DNA of 64,000 bases, taken from positions 2,970,001 to 3,034,000 of the forward strand of contig OX940864.1 of NCBI GenBank assembly GCA_954871525.1, in the 5' to 3' direction. Below, piece by piece: positions 45,330-58,242 of this stretch. The notes beneath the pieces are model-generated. The model saw only the letters and a list, made by a program, of their open reading frames with translations. It did not search any database and was not told where the DNA came from. Each line of letters opens with the position of its first letter. The first letter of the stretch is position 1. Origin of the DNA: Parietaria judaica (taxonomy: Eukaryota; Streptophyta; Magnoliopsida; Rosales; Urticaceae). Both the position numbers and the translations under genes were made by a program.

Positions 45330-48300
45330 AGTCCTTTTCCCGGAAAATAAAAGTAAATAGAAGTATAAAACTATAGATACATTAAAAAAAAAGTGTTAGG
45401 AATAAGATATATACTATTCGAAACTTGACTCGATCCAATTCCAAATATCTAATAGTAAAAAAAAAACTGATTAATGCACATGATTTTTTTTTTTACCTCT
45501 ATCAATTATAAGGATTGCAGATTATAATCGAAAACGTTTACACTCTGAATCACACATTTGTATTTTGTACATATAACAATAATTTTGTTGCAATCTAGAG
45601 AAGTTTTCTCTCTTTTATTTTTTATTTTACATATAAAAAATTTCAATGCATTCGACCTCTAAGTGAAGTATTATGAACTTTCCCTTTAAATCAACTAGCA
45701 AGTAGAAAAAGAGTTTGTATTTTTTTTTTTTAATTTTCGTGTTTTTTTTTTCTATTTGAAATATCCGTAATAAGTAAGTTCAGTCTATTTTCTTTCTTTC
45801 TATTATTCCATTTAATATAGTGACCATAGAGATATAATTTTTAACCATTATGAAGAAAAGGGTGCATGAATAGATATCAGGATTCAGGATTCAGGATTCA
45901 GGAGTAATTCGATCATGACATATTTAAATTATCAAATAAAAATTTTATATGTAAATTGGCGTGCGCTATTATATTAAATATATGCTCTAGAATCAAGAGT
46001 AGAGAACACTTTCTTTAAGTTTCTTATAACTAAACGATTCCTTTATTTTGAGTTATACAATTTTATTATCAAAATAAATTAAATCAAACAATGATAATAT
46101 CCCATTTTCAAAACTCATAATAAATATATTATTCGTTTATAATTTAACAATAGGCAGTAGTTGAACTACAATTAGAATTAATTAGTTGGCAATACTCTCC
46201 ATGATCTCATTCATGGTAATTACTCATTAATATAATGTTACGAAATAAAGTACGGAAATAATTAAGAACAGATTATATCATCAACTTAATTAAACTATTA
46301 CTTACTTGATTACTGCAGAAGAATATAATTATAGAAGTTACAATATTTATATGATCATGATCACCCCATACAATATAATTATGTGTATAACCTATTTAGA
46401 GACATATGACCTAAATCACATAACTTAAAGAATAATCAAGCTTAAACAGATAAGTTATCGACCTTCAAAATCTATATATATATTAAAAGGAGGAACTCAT
46501 AAGTGATGTGGCAAGATGTAAACAAGGTATTGAGAAATAGATTTTTCTTACAAGAAGTAAAAAGTGGTGTGACACAATCAAATCAAGCAATTGGAAAATC
46601 TATTTTTCTTAGAATTTATAATTATTTTTTTAATAAAAATCTTAGAAATATTCCAAGAGCATTTAATTTTGCAGTCATTAAATTGTTCATGAAAAGGTGA
46701 AGATGGAAAGGTGAAGCTACATGAACTCTTTTTTTAACTCATAGTCAATAATTCATGTACTAAATATTTTCACGAGGTCGTTATACATTCATGTATGCAA
46801 GTTTACATTCAATACTTCAATATCCTTTAATTATAAGCTACGCCAAAGGTCTTGGTATTAATTAATATCGACCACAGTAATAATGAGAAATTATGTACCT
46901 CCCATTATAGAGTCCATTGTTTCATTGTCTTGTTATAATAAGGTAATAATATTTATATGTTCAATCATAAAGTCTGTCGCCGCTAATAAAATATTGAAAT
47001 GTGACCATGTCCATTTTATGCGACATATTCATGTCAACTTTGTGTCATTAATTGTTATTAATTAATCACGACGTGGCTATTACATCAGCTAGTTATTAAC
47101 TAACTAAATAACGGCTAATTAACATCAATTCATTATTATAATTACCAGTCGCTTCTTATGCTCTGTATTTTTCCTACATTTCCATTGCAAAGCTTTAGTG
47201 GAGTAATATTTTAATTCTTTTTTATTCTTTTTCTGAAAGCTTCTAGCTTATGCGTACGAGCGTACTCGGTTAATTTTTTTATTCAAGTAATTAGATAGGA
47301 TTATTATTATTATTATAATCATAATGTAGCCTTAATGGGAAGCAATTAAAGCGGTTATATCTGTTAATGTCCCCGTGAAAGAGGATATACAACTTATCTA
47401 GAATAATGTTTACTTCATTACATTTGATTAGCAAATTATTTAATGGTTTTGATACACATCTAAGTTCCCCATTTAAGTTCTCAATTATATTATATGCACC
47501 AGTTGAAGAAGATAACAACTCGGATTTAACAGAAAGCAAAGAAAAAATTTTAAAATTAACAAAATCATGAGGCTACAAATAGAAAGCTGAAAAATAAGCA
47601 AAGGGCATCAGAAATCTCATTCTTAACTTGCTTACATACTTGTACTTTTATAATTTATATCCCTTTGTATTGTTGCTCAATTATACTCAAGAATCCGTAA
47701 ACGCAAGACGTTGCCAAGAGCGAGCTAAGAGTGAACTTCTTCATATAAAAAAATAAAAAATAAAAATTGTTGTATGACCATTTACCTGCCACATTTATTT
47801 GTTTTCTTTCACAAACATGCGAGCTAAATTCATACTGACTCAACTATCCTTTTTACTTTAACTATATACTAATTATGTAGAATAACGATAAATTAATACA
47901 TTTGATATCAAATTAAATATTTTCATTAAACACATCTAAGCTCTCTCTATAATTTGATGATAAAGATTTCTGGTTCCTGTTGTAAGGCAAGGATATATGC
48001 TTTATGGATATTCTAATATTGACTTTTTAAGTAGAATAATAAATATGCTAATAACTCGTTTCAATATTTTTTTTTATAAATATTATTATCATAATCTATA
48101 TGGAATCCAATAATCAAGGAAATGATGGAAAGATAAGAGACTTGTACAACAAAATATTACGTATGCAAATGTTGAGTCGTCCATTTTTCTTATGTAATTA
48201 AATGCGCCAAAGACATGATTCCCTCTTACAAAGTATTTATTTGATAAATGAGATTTTCCACTTATTTAATTATTAATCTTGATTAAGACTCCTCACCGGT

Positions 48301-50520
48301 CGCCTTAGGGGCTAATCAATTAAATTTCAACTTTTGTTAGCTAATCATATCCATTAGCCTAATTATGAAATTTTTGGATAATAACGATTAAAGAGAGCGA
48401 CATTGAGAGAAAATCTAAAACACAACAAACTAAATTGAGACTATTTATGATTAACTAAGCTCAATTTGTATACATTATATCGAGACAAAATGAGGCCATC
48501 TATGGAACTATATGTTTCATTTCAGTTTCAACATTAATGAGATGAGATGAAATGATATAATTAGTTGCTTTCAGTCTGTGCTTGGAAATTATATCCACTT
48601 GTCCCCGTATAATTTATAAAGTGAAGCAGATTTGTAATATAAACATTTACGCATTTTAAACATATTATAATTTAAGCGGACGCAGACAGCTCGCTCTTGT
48701 GGAAAACCCCGACTCGAAGGAACAAAAATACGGGAATTAAAGACGAGCTTACCTACCCATGGCTAGTTCCAATGTCCGTAAAATGGTCCAACATGCAATA
48801 GCTTTTAATCAATAGGTTCAAGCTTGCAAACAAATTAGGGTAAAAATGTTTTTTACACTTTCAAATGTACATGTTAGATGAAAATTAAATAAAATTGTGC
48901 GTTTATGTGTATCATATATTTAAATTCTCAATTAAATAATGTATACTCAACAAAACTGATTAATTAATAAGTTATTGAGCTACACGTCTTTAATAATATT
49001 ATGAGTTTTTTTTTTTTTTTTTTTTGTGCCCAAGTTTAAAAGTACCCACAAACTTTTCTTACAGGTCTTGATAATTTAACATGATCATTCATTTATGACT
49101 TTCTAAAAGATTCAACAAAATATTTTTAATAAAACATCTTTTTATATGTTCTCGATCATTAACTAACTTCCATTATTGTATTAACAAATGTATTTGATTA
49201 CAGATATTTATTGACATACATGCAATTTATTTCAAGTCTAAACCTCAATAGAAATATCACATGTGATATTTCCAATACAAAGCCACCACAATTTATGAGG
49301 TGTTTATACCCACAATATTCCAAGTAATAGCCAATTATTAAACCTAATTGATACATAAAGAAAAGTCGACAGTTTGAAGTTTAAGTACACCAAATTTACA
49401 AGCAAATTAAATCGATAAGTTGGCGTGTTGACATGCTGAATATTTAGCAGACAAAACACTTGTTATCACAACGAATGGTGATGATACGTGTATTTAAAAG
49501 AGTACGCAAGTCACGTGCATGTCCTTTTTATAATTGCATGCAAGCTTGCTATCATGTGAAGTGATAGACAAAGACTCGGCAATAGTAATTAGTAACACTG
49601 CGTTCTTGCCTATTAGGGTTACCCAAAATCAGAAAAGCAACTTGACAAACTAAAATAAGAAACGACACAAAAAATTATAGTTGTTCGCTTTTATCGTATG
49701 AGAAATGTCCGCTTGTCACTTTTAAAGGTAATCTATTGTAATCCAATCATAGTTCATTGAGTTACAACCCTAGTTCTCGCTCTTCCTTTTTGCAATAAGC
49801 GCTTCAATGTTGGCCACAAGCCACTATACTCGAAAATCAGTTTTACTGTTCCGGGTCAGGTCTTGATAGCGGTTTCGGTAGGTTTTAGTACTACTCAACT
49901 TTATCAAACTTGACTGCTTTCTCCTACACACACATATATATATATGCCCATATTTAAAAATGATCAATAATAACTAATTTTTTTTTACACATTCCGTTTT
50001 TGATATTCAATGCAAAATAATAATAATAAAAAAAACCCTTCCATAAAAATCCGCACCTCATTCACAAAATACGGTATCATTTTGTAAATTCAATGTCATC
50101 GATTCCGATAATATGAATCGGTTTTTACGATTTTTATAACCGCGCGCACACTAAAGCAATCACCCGCGTATTGAATTTGGTATAGGTGTGTGGTAGTAGT
50201 ACATATGGAAGCAAGTAAGGTACAAAATATTATGCTGTTGGATAACAGTGATCTTTGCCTAGAAACGTAGCTGTTTCATCGGTTGGTGCAGTCTCATGGC
50301 ACGTGAAGATGTACTCACAAAACTCAATCTTATAAGAACACAACATATCCCTCGAATCTTGCTCCCAATTATTCACTCACTTATTCATCATCCCCAGCCA
50401 CGGATTGGACTTATGTAATGTCGGCAATGCTTTCATTTTTTATTATAATTAATAATTCACTTTCCAATGGGTTTCGAACTCAATCGTCTACACTCTACTA
50501 AATATTTCAAAAGGAAAAAA
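45330..50520. other. AT-rich intergenic region
   Basis: No gene is recognised in about 5 kb. Small features: AGGATTC repeated three to four times at about 45877-45901, T tracts at 45721-45732 and 49008-49025, and (ATT)n near 47299-47316. Short ORFs are AT-driven. Confidence 0.6.
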
Positions 50521-52365
50521 ACAAAACGAGTAACTACGTGCTAGGACCCAACAAGATTTTTAGCCCCCATGATAATTTGAAAATTGGATTTATAACTTTT
50601 TTGAATCCCAAAGTCCCGAAATTACCCTCGCCTTGTTTCTCTCTCGTTTCGGCATTGACCATTCCTCTCAAGCTCAAGTTCGGAATTATTTTGTCTTTCG
50701 AAATTGCTTGTCATGCAGTCGCGTCTCGTCTCCATCTTCTCGATCTTTGTTGATGTAAGTTTAGCGGTATTTCAGAGAATTTGAATAGTTGCCGTCAAAA
50801 TTTCAGGAAACATGTTTGGGTATTTGAGTTTCTTAATATCGACGATGACCCTTAATTATTATGGTATTTTTATTATATATTTTAGTCACTTTTTTAGATT
50901 GCAAGGTTATTACTAAAGCTAATAAAATGAACTGTATATAAAATATTTATTTAAATTTTAAAATGTATAAGCTCTATTTTGTAGAAATGATTTTAAAATC
51001 ATTACAAAAGTATTCATAATTTGATGGCTAGGGTTAAAAAGACATTATATGATTGCTAGATGGGAATTATAAATGAAATAAAAATTATTACCTTCAATTA
51101 ATTTATTCACCATTTTCGGCTTCGGCTTGCACGACAATTATGAACCGTTGCTTATAAGCTACTTCGTCACCGTGAAATTGTGTTTTTAAGCAAATTTGCA
51201 CCACAATTTAAAAAAAAAATGTGTTACTTCGCTATAATTGGTTGATCGTAATCGTAATTATAAATAATATTTCATTAAATATTTTTGTAACCTCAACTAA
51301 ACATCATAATAAATAGTTGTGTTTATTACGACCAATTAGACACAAGTTAAAGGGGCCTTAGTGGGCAAAGTTTTCACCATATATATATTTTTTTAATCAT
51401 AGTGCAATGTCGGTTTCGTGTTTGGTAGTGGTGAAAAATCAAAATAGCTATTATAGGCAGATACGAATTTCTACTAGATGTTAATTGATTGTCTATATGT
51501 ATAGTTTTAGAATTCACTCTTAGAGAATATGATAGACTTGAAATATATAGTTGTATATATTTATATATAATTTGATTTGATTGTCACACTGAAAATGATG
51601 GGAAATCAGAAGATAACCAAATTGTCGAGTATGAAAGTGAAAGCATATATACACCCGAACCCCACCTTTCAAGTATAGCATGTTGTGTCATATTTTCTTA
51701 GGATTGGACATTTGATGATAATCTATCGAGTACTGACGAGTCAAGAGGAACATCACCATTTAATAAATAACCACATCAGTTAAAGTTCGATTATTTCTAG
51801 TAATTTGTTACCAGATGTTTGCCCATTTAATAAATAACCACATCAGTTAAAGGTCCTTCCCGTTACTCCATTTTCTACTCCATTTTGCAGTACATGTCAC
51901 ATCAAACACTACTTCATATCTATCCCTACTCTATTTTTTACATCAAATTGATATATTAATTTTATATTCAACTTTTTCTTATTTATCTTTATACCCCTAG
52001 ATTTACTTAGTATCTTTCAATTATATCACTTATTTATTATTTAAACAAAACATCATTCCATAAAATAATTCAATATATAAATACACACAAACTTATATTA
52101 ATACTTATTTTAATAAAATGACAATATACACAAACTTATTGTAAAGTTTTCTTTCGGTATTAATATTAATGTTATTTTCTTTCGGTATTAATATTCTAAA
52201 AGTATTGTTATGTTTTAAATATTTAATATGATAAATTTATACTAGATATAAAAATATATAAATAATTTTAAGGATACATATGATATAATTTTACAAATCA
52301 GTGCAAATATGTAAACTATATATTTTAGAAGGACTAAAGTATAAATATTTTTTTTGCAGTCATGA
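50521..52365. other. Intergenic region with a 30-bp direct repeat
   Basis: A less AT-rich segment at 50520-50760 has a 71-codon ORF with no family that I recognise. A 30-bp word beginning CCATTTAATAAATAACCAC occurs at 51756-51785 and again at 51823-51852, a 67-bp period direct repeat. Nothing else gene-like. Confidence 0.5.
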
Positions 52366-52397
52366 ACAGTGCCACGCCAAATTTGGCGTGGCACTGT
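52366..52397. repeat. 32-bp perfect palindrome
   Basis: ACAGTGCCACGCCAAA is followed immediately by its exact reverse complement, with no spacer. A second, spaced inverted pair (AACGCCATTTTGGCGT and AAATGGCGTT) follows at about 52413-52441. The sequence is GC-rich within AT-rich DNA. Confidence 0.95.
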
Positions 52398-52622
52398 AGC
52401 AAAAGTTGATTAAACGCCATTTTGGCGTATGAAATGGCGTTGGGCTGCACCCCCACATATTACACAATCTCTGATAATGAAATATGAAATTAATTTGTGA
52501 CAAAACTGAGAATTTAGAAATCAGTATGTGAAAGAAATACTATTTTGGGTAAAAGCAAATAAAAATAGTGAGTTGATAGATATTGTCGTATTGGAACTCA
52601 ATTATTAATACATTTGTTTTTT

Positions 52623-54003
52623 GAAAATTTGCGGCGAAAATCATCGCACTCACTAAATTTTTGCATATAAATCACTAACGTCTATTTTTTGTGGTAAAAA
52701 TATCAACGTCATCAATTGTTTGCAGATAAGTCACTAACGTTTATTTTTTGCGGCGAAAGTCATTATTACCATTATTTTCTTACAAATATTATCTGAAAAG
52801 GTTAATTGCGGCGAAAATACGCAATCTTTGGCCATATTCTCTGATAGGTACCCAACCTCAATAAATGTAGGCGAAAGTACCTAACGTCACACTTTTGTTG
52901 CCGACCAACTAACGCCGTTGCACACCTGCCTATATGGCCGGTAGGTTGTCTCATGTGGCGTTCCACGTGGTACAAGCCGCCATATGGCCAAAAGTTGGGT
53001 ATTTTCGCGGCAATTAACCCTAAACTATATCAATTCCTCCTATAAAAAACAAAAAATATTTTTTATAAATGCATATTTTATAAAATTATTTGATTATTTT
53101 TTACATGTGTACAAAAATCAAAATATGTGCCACATGAAAGAAAAAAATAATTTTTTTTAAAATAAATTAAAACTAATAATTATTAAGGAATTATTTGATT
53201 ATTTAAAAAATAAAACATATTCTTTTTATAAATACATATTTTTATAAAATTATTTGATTATGTTTGATATATGTAAAAAAATTGAAACATGTGGGCCAGC
53301 GGAAAGAGAAAAAAATGCCACGTGGCGACGAAAGTACCCAACTTTTTGCCTCGTGGCGGCTTATGCCACGAGGCACGCCACATGAGACAGCCTAACGACT
53401 ACGTAGGCAGGTGTCTAACGATGTTAGTTGTGATACATAAATTGCGAACACATTGTGATAGATAACGTATGTCACAAATTGTGATAAATAAGTAGTAGTG
53501 ATACATAAATTAGAAATATTATAGAAAAAATTAGAATTTTAAGACATTAATAAATAAATCATAAATATTGTCGGAAAAAAGGGAAGTTATGTTATGATTA
53601 TTTTTACTGTTTTTGGAATTTTGGCCAAAATAAAATTAATTTTAAAAGTTTATGGTACAATTGCCGTAAAAATCTCTATTTCAAATAATGTTATAACTAA
53701 AATGTGTTGTCGTTGTTGGAGACAAGTGGTGAATGCCATGTAAGCTGGTGATAGGTCATTTAACGTTGCCAAATAACATTTGTAAGGAAAGACTAACGTT
53801 ATTGACTTTTGGCACAAAAAATAGACGTTAGTGATTTATCTGTAAGAATTTAGTGACTTTGATGACTTTCGCTGAAAAAAATAAACGTTAGTGACTTATC
53901 TGCAAACAATTGATGACGTTAATGACTTTTGCCGCAAAAAATAGACGTTAGTGATTTATTTGCAAGAATTTAGTGACTTCAATTATTTTCGCTGCAAATT
54001 TCC
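52623..54003. mobile_element. 1.4-kb foldback transposon with compound inverted repeats
   Basis: The two ends, GAAAATTTGCGGCGAAAAT and (complement) GGAAATTTGCAGCGAAAAT, start inverted arms. Each arm is itself made of repeated 60-70 bp units (CACTAACGT(C/T)TATTTTTTG..., GTCATCAATTGTTTGCAG). Further in, both arms carry matching inverted blocks around TGTCTCATGTGGCGT and AAGCCGCCA. The centre (53030-53310) holds two tandem copies of an AT-rich unit of about 130-180 bp (TTATAAATGCATATTTTATA... / TTATAAATACATATTTTTATA...). T-rich DNA (TTTGTTTTTT) borders both sides and blurs any target duplication. There is no coding capacity. It is probably a non-autonomous Mutator/foldback element. Confidence 0.8.
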
Positions 54004-54529
54004 TTTTGTTTTTTTTTAACTTTCTACTTGTAATTTGACAATATTATCTTCTATATTTTTAATTATTAATTATTTTCTTAATAAAGTAACATCCCTAATA
54101 TTTAAATGCTTTGGTTTTAAAAAAAAAAATCAAATTTTGATTAAGGAGAAATTTTGTGTTTTTGAAAATTAATGATGGTACATTTTCACTATTTTCAAAA
54201 TAAACTGTATATTTATAAACGTACGATTCCCTTTCTTTCATCTTTTTTATTTTATTTTTTTTATTTTATTGTGAGTCACTTCTCTTGGGGTAAAATAGTA
54301 ATTATATTGAAAGCAACAATTCAAACATTAAGATTAACATATCCATGTGAAATCGGAATTCAAAGGTAATTCAAAGTTAAGACATATGCACCCCTTTGAT
54401 TTTTGTTTACCACACTTGAGGAAAAGTCGTAATGAATTATTTTTTGTCAAAGTTTTGTACCTTATTGGTGATGGATTTCATTATTACAGTCCATTATGTC
54501 ATTATAAAATAATCATTGGGCCTGTTTTC

Positions 54530-55114
54530 CACGAATCACAGCCCAATGTCTTGTTCTTTACTGGCCCGTCTAGCAGAAACCGGCCCAGACTTTTTTTTAA
54601 TGGAGATCAACCATCACTCCCGTGCGAGGACCGGCTCCTGCCTTTCTTGACCTTACCGAGCAGGATGTCCGGACCCTGTTCGGAAAGTACCGTCTTGCAT
54701 TGCCCCAAAGAACTAGTTCTGACTCCTTCGGGGTCCTCCCAGGGGACAATCGCAACCTCGCCCGACGACTACATTACCGTTGTGCTACCGACCGGAATAT
54801 TTCCCTCCCGTCCAAACCCAAATTATCCCGATGATACCCAACGATTTCTAAGACCTAGTTTAACCCGGGCGGTGGGCATGCACAACGCCAATCCCGATTT
54901 TGTGTCCCGAGAAATGGTCGAGGCAGTTTATCAATCGAGGGCGGGAAATAACGATCCATTTTTCAACCTAATGTATCAACAAGCCGGTCAAGAGGGGAAT
55001 CAACCGGAGACTCAACACGACCACTATCAAGCCTACGACGACGACGCAACTCAACAACCCGATGATGCCGAGGAGGACCTTCCGACTCCGCCCTCGGTAT
55101 ATGTTACAAAATAA
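54530..55114 (+). CDS. Unrecognised GC-richer ORF, possibly transposon-derived
   Basis: An open frame from an ATG at 54347 ends at a TAA at 55112-55114. Only the part after about 54530 differs from the AT-rich background in composition. The C-terminal 120 residues are rich in N, P, Q and D and include LPTGIFPSRPNPNYPDD, DFVSREMVEAVYQSRAG and a glutamine/aspartate-rich tail (HDHYQAYDDDATQQPDDAEE). I recognise no domain. Low-complexity acidic tails of this kind are common in ORFs of plant DNA transposons, and the adjacent 55280-55400 region holds palindromic repeats, so a transposon remnant is likelier than a host gene. No splice structure or partner exons were identified. Confidence 0.3.
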   Translation, partial: HESQPNVLFFTGPSSRNRPRLFFNGDQPSLPCEDRLLPFLTLPSRMSGPCSESTVLHCPKELVLTPSGSSQGTIATSPDDYITVVLPTGIFPSRPNPNYPDDTQRFLRPSLTRAVGMHNANPDFVSREMVEAVYQSRAGNNDPFFNLMYQQAGQEGNQPETQHDHYQAYDDDATQQPDDAEEDLPTPPSVYVTK

Positions 55115-55284
55115 TAAATTATAACATACTTAAATATAATTTTGAAATAAATAAATTATAAATAATTAACATACTTAAATATAATTATGAAATAATTAAT
55201 AAAGTTTGATAATTAAATTCGGGTAAAAACTAATAAAATTATAAATTATAAACAAATAGGTACATATGCCGCAAGCCAAACTGT

Positions 55285-55400
55285 ATTATTATCTTGCGAA
55301 ATCGCGGTGCAATCGCGATGCATCGCGATTTGGCACAGTCGCAACGCATCGCAACGGCGATTTTCGCGATCCGAGTCGCGATGCATCGCGACATCGTGAG
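55285..55400. repeat. Cluster of TCGCGATGCATCGCGA-type palindromic repeats
   Basis: About seven copies of ATCGCGAT, TGCATCGCGA and close variants in both orientations within about 115 bp, including TCGCGATGCATCGCGA around 55314-55330 and 55376-55391. The cluster resembles subterminal transposase-binding repeats. No full element boundary could be set. Confidence 0.7.
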
Positions 55401-55779
55401 TTGCATCTTGACCGGCCAATGATCTGATTGTACTGGTATACCGGTAACCAGCCGATATAGTACTGAGGTTTTCGTTAGATTTCAAAAACTGAGACTACCA
55501 TTTCCGATTTTACGGGTATACCGATAATAGACGGTTCTCTCTTCTCTTCTTTGATTTCAACACTAAACAGAGCTAAGCTAACAACGCCATTAGAACTCAC
55601 ACAGCCACGAAAGTAATGAGATTACACTTGAGAAGATTGAAAAAACAAAAGGATAAAAAAAACGTAACAATGTTCATCAATCCGGACTTAAAATTATTAC
55701 CAACATGGAAACGGATTCAATTCAGGCGTCGCCAATGTTCGTATTCGTATAATAAATGCACGAGCATCAATCAACGAGT

Positions 55780-57866
55780 CTACTTATTCTTGTTGTAGAA
55801 TTGGAAGGCGAAGGCAAGGCCAAGGATCAACAGCGGCAAGAGAAACTGCAAGAGCTTCACCGGGAATCCCGACTGAGTGGCCTGCACCGGTGCCGGTGGC
55901 TTGTAGTCAGGCTTCTCAGGGAGAGTCGAGACATCGATCTTGCCGATGAGGTACTTCTCCATCATCTCTCTGGCGGAGTCGCTGTGGCCCACATCTTCGA
56001 AGTCGTCGGTCGCGTCTTTGTCTGCAGACAAACAATTTATCTTTTAATTAAGCTTCAAACTCTCATGACATATTGGAAAAAATAAAATAAGCTGGAAAAG
56101 CTGAAGAGAAGACATGAGTAATTAATTAAGGCACTTCAAGATCATTGTTTAAAAGTTACCAAAAAATAAGGAAAAAAAAACTAAGAAAAAATTATTTCTC
56201 TAACAAAGAGATTTCAGAAAAGGAAAATATTTTCTTTCAAAAAATTATTTACAGGAAGATTGCATTGACGATGTTTTCGTGCTCGAAAGGTATCCGATGA
56301 CGTCCTACAGCCAAGCCAGTAGTACTAGCTTTGATCCCCCCTAGTTTTTTAAAAATTGGTTAAAATTTCCCATATAATTTTCAAAAATTGAAATATTGGT
56401 ATAATTTTAAAAAACGTATGCACTGTCCATCTTATATTTTCAAATCCTTTGTTGGCCCCGTAGTTTATTAATCCTGGTTCCGTCACTGATGGTACAGACT
56501 CTATAATAAGTCGGCTCTTAATTTGGTGCTCAACCATCTTAGAAGAAAACTTTGATCGATTTTTTTTTAACTTCCAAAACAACAAGCATATTTTTCCATC
56601 TCTGTTTTCTAGAAATTATTTTCTTTATATAGCATAAGATTAAGAATATACCGGCGGATAGTAGCAAGACTTCGTCGCCACCGGGGTGTTCTTCCAAGAA
56701 TGGAGTCACGTCGTAGACCTGAAAAAAAGGTAGTCAGGACGTGAATATCATGAAAAGGTTATTCATACACTTATGTTTCTATTAACACTAGCTCCAAATG
56801 TATCCGATACAGCCCGAGATTTCGATACACTTATGGGATGCTCCTCCCAAAGGCTCGACTCGAAACTAACCTGTTCATATTAATGAAACGGTCCTATATA
56901 TAGGTAGGTTAACAATATCACAAGCTCAATTTCAAAAACAGCTAAAGGTGATACCAATTAAACGGCTTAATATGTGAAAAAAATAAAACAATAGCTAGCT
57001 CTCGTATCCAGTCAGTCGGTCGGCTCGTTACAGTTCATTCTTTCGAGAGTTTTCAGTGCTTAAAACGACGACAAACAAGCCTAATTTAATAGCAAAAGTT
57101 TACATGCTTATGCAAAAAACTCGTCTGAGACAAAAATTAAGGTTAAAGCTTGGATTTTAGCATCTGGCATGAAAAAAAGTCGGGGAATACCGAATTGGAA
57201 CCTGTGACCGGCTAATTTGAACGAATTGGAGCTCGATTAATCTAGGTATTTGATCTTTCTAAGTGTCATAATCATTACTAACTCCAAATTCTACTGCTTG
57301 CTATTGGATTCGGCTCAATTCAATTTCGACAGAGTTACCCGGTAATAAACTGATCAAGAACGCACATGAATTCCTCCCCGATCCACTTAACTGACAACCC
57401 AATTTTCCCCTCTTGTTAGATTTCATGCACTAATAAAACCAATATCATACACCACATGAAGTTCCGGAGCAGTTTCAAGCGATCAAATTCGATGCCGAAA
57501 CCGAATTTTATGGTTAAAAATGTGTAGAAAATCTTCGCTAATCACTGCTTTAGAATTTTGATCTATAATTTTGAATCAGTAAAAAATTAAAATTAAAATT
57601 AAAAATAGAATCTAAAAGACACCAACAAAAAGTCCATGCCTTTAAGGAAGTCTCAACAACCAACTAACAAACAAGCAATAAATACTTACACTTTAAACCC
57701 AGAAATTGACTTCATTGCCACTTTCGCCATTAATTCAAAGAGATCTAATCAATTAAGGTTTCAAGAATCAAGATCTGACCTTTCCAGAGATTATAATCCA
57801 ACAGTCGTTCTTGTGGTTGTGCTTGGCCACCTCATCAAACACAAACACTTTGGAATCTGAGGCCAT
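55780..57866 (-). CDS. CB5: Cytochrome b5 (ER, tail-anchored), three exons
   Basis: Minus-strand exons are 57866-57780, 56718-56652 and 56021-55780, with GT-AG junctions in frame; the last joint splits a codon. They encode 131 residues, the normal plant CB5 size. The heme-binding domain shows VFVFDEVAKHNHKNDCW, then VYDVTPFLEEHPGGDEV with the first axial histidine at residue 40, and DATDDFEDVGHS with the second at residue 64. The C-terminus is a hydrophobic tail anchor (LLQFLLPLLILGLAFAFQFY) followed by NKNK, typical of ER isoforms. CB5 carries electrons from reductases to desaturases, hydroxylases and some P450s. LLLSADKDAT replaces the LLSSTGKDAT familiar from Arabidopsis, a mild change outside the axial ligands. 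By gene order this copy best fits CB5-C; sequence alone does not settle the isoform. Confidence 0.95.
56317..56488. mobile_element. Possible hAT-like MITE in cytochrome b5 intron 2
   Basis: The right end reads TTGGCCCCGTAGTTTATTAATCCTGGTTCCGTCACTG, split here as TTGGCCCCGTAG and CCTGGTTCCGTCACTG, which resembles hAT MITE termini. A weaker counterpart, CAGTAGTACTAGCTTTGATC, starts at 56317. No 8-bp duplication was found, so the call is tentative. Confidence 0.35.
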
Positions 57867-58067
57867 TTCTTGAAGTCAACCCTCTGAAAAAAAGTCAACC
57901 CAATTTAATCAAACTCAAAACAAAACCGAAAATCGAAAAATTGAGAAGAATTTTTTTCTGTTACATGAGTTTGAAGATCTATATGCTCGGATCTTGAGAG
58001 GGAGAAACAGAGCACTCTCTCTTATGAAGCGTGGAAAATATAATTAGCTGACTATTTTGGACTCTTG

Positions 58068-58080
58068 ACTATATATATCT
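58068..58080 (-). promoter_or_regulatory. Probable TATA box of cytochrome b5
   Basis: A TATATATAG-type word on the minus strand about 205 bp before the ATG. It is followed by a CT/GA-rich leader (about 57990-58025), as is common in plant 5' UTRs. Confidence 0.4.
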
Positions 58081-58242
58081 TTATAATAATCATTATGTTT
58101 ACTTTCCCACTGAACCCAGATCTGAATTTTATTTATTATTTATTATAAAGATCACCCATCTTTGAACATGTTCGTATGATTTGATTCACGATTTTATTTA
58201 TTTAATAAGTCAAAACTCAACAACTTTTCTCTTTGTCTTAAT

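Noticed and set aside
50390..50520. SINE on the minus strand suggested by GGGTTTCGAACTC
   Set aside because: Only a box B-like word is present; no box A at a proper distance, tail or duplication.
50538..50753. 71-codon ORF as a small gene
   Set aside because: Only slightly less AT-rich than its surroundings, with no recognisable similarity, promoter or exon partner.
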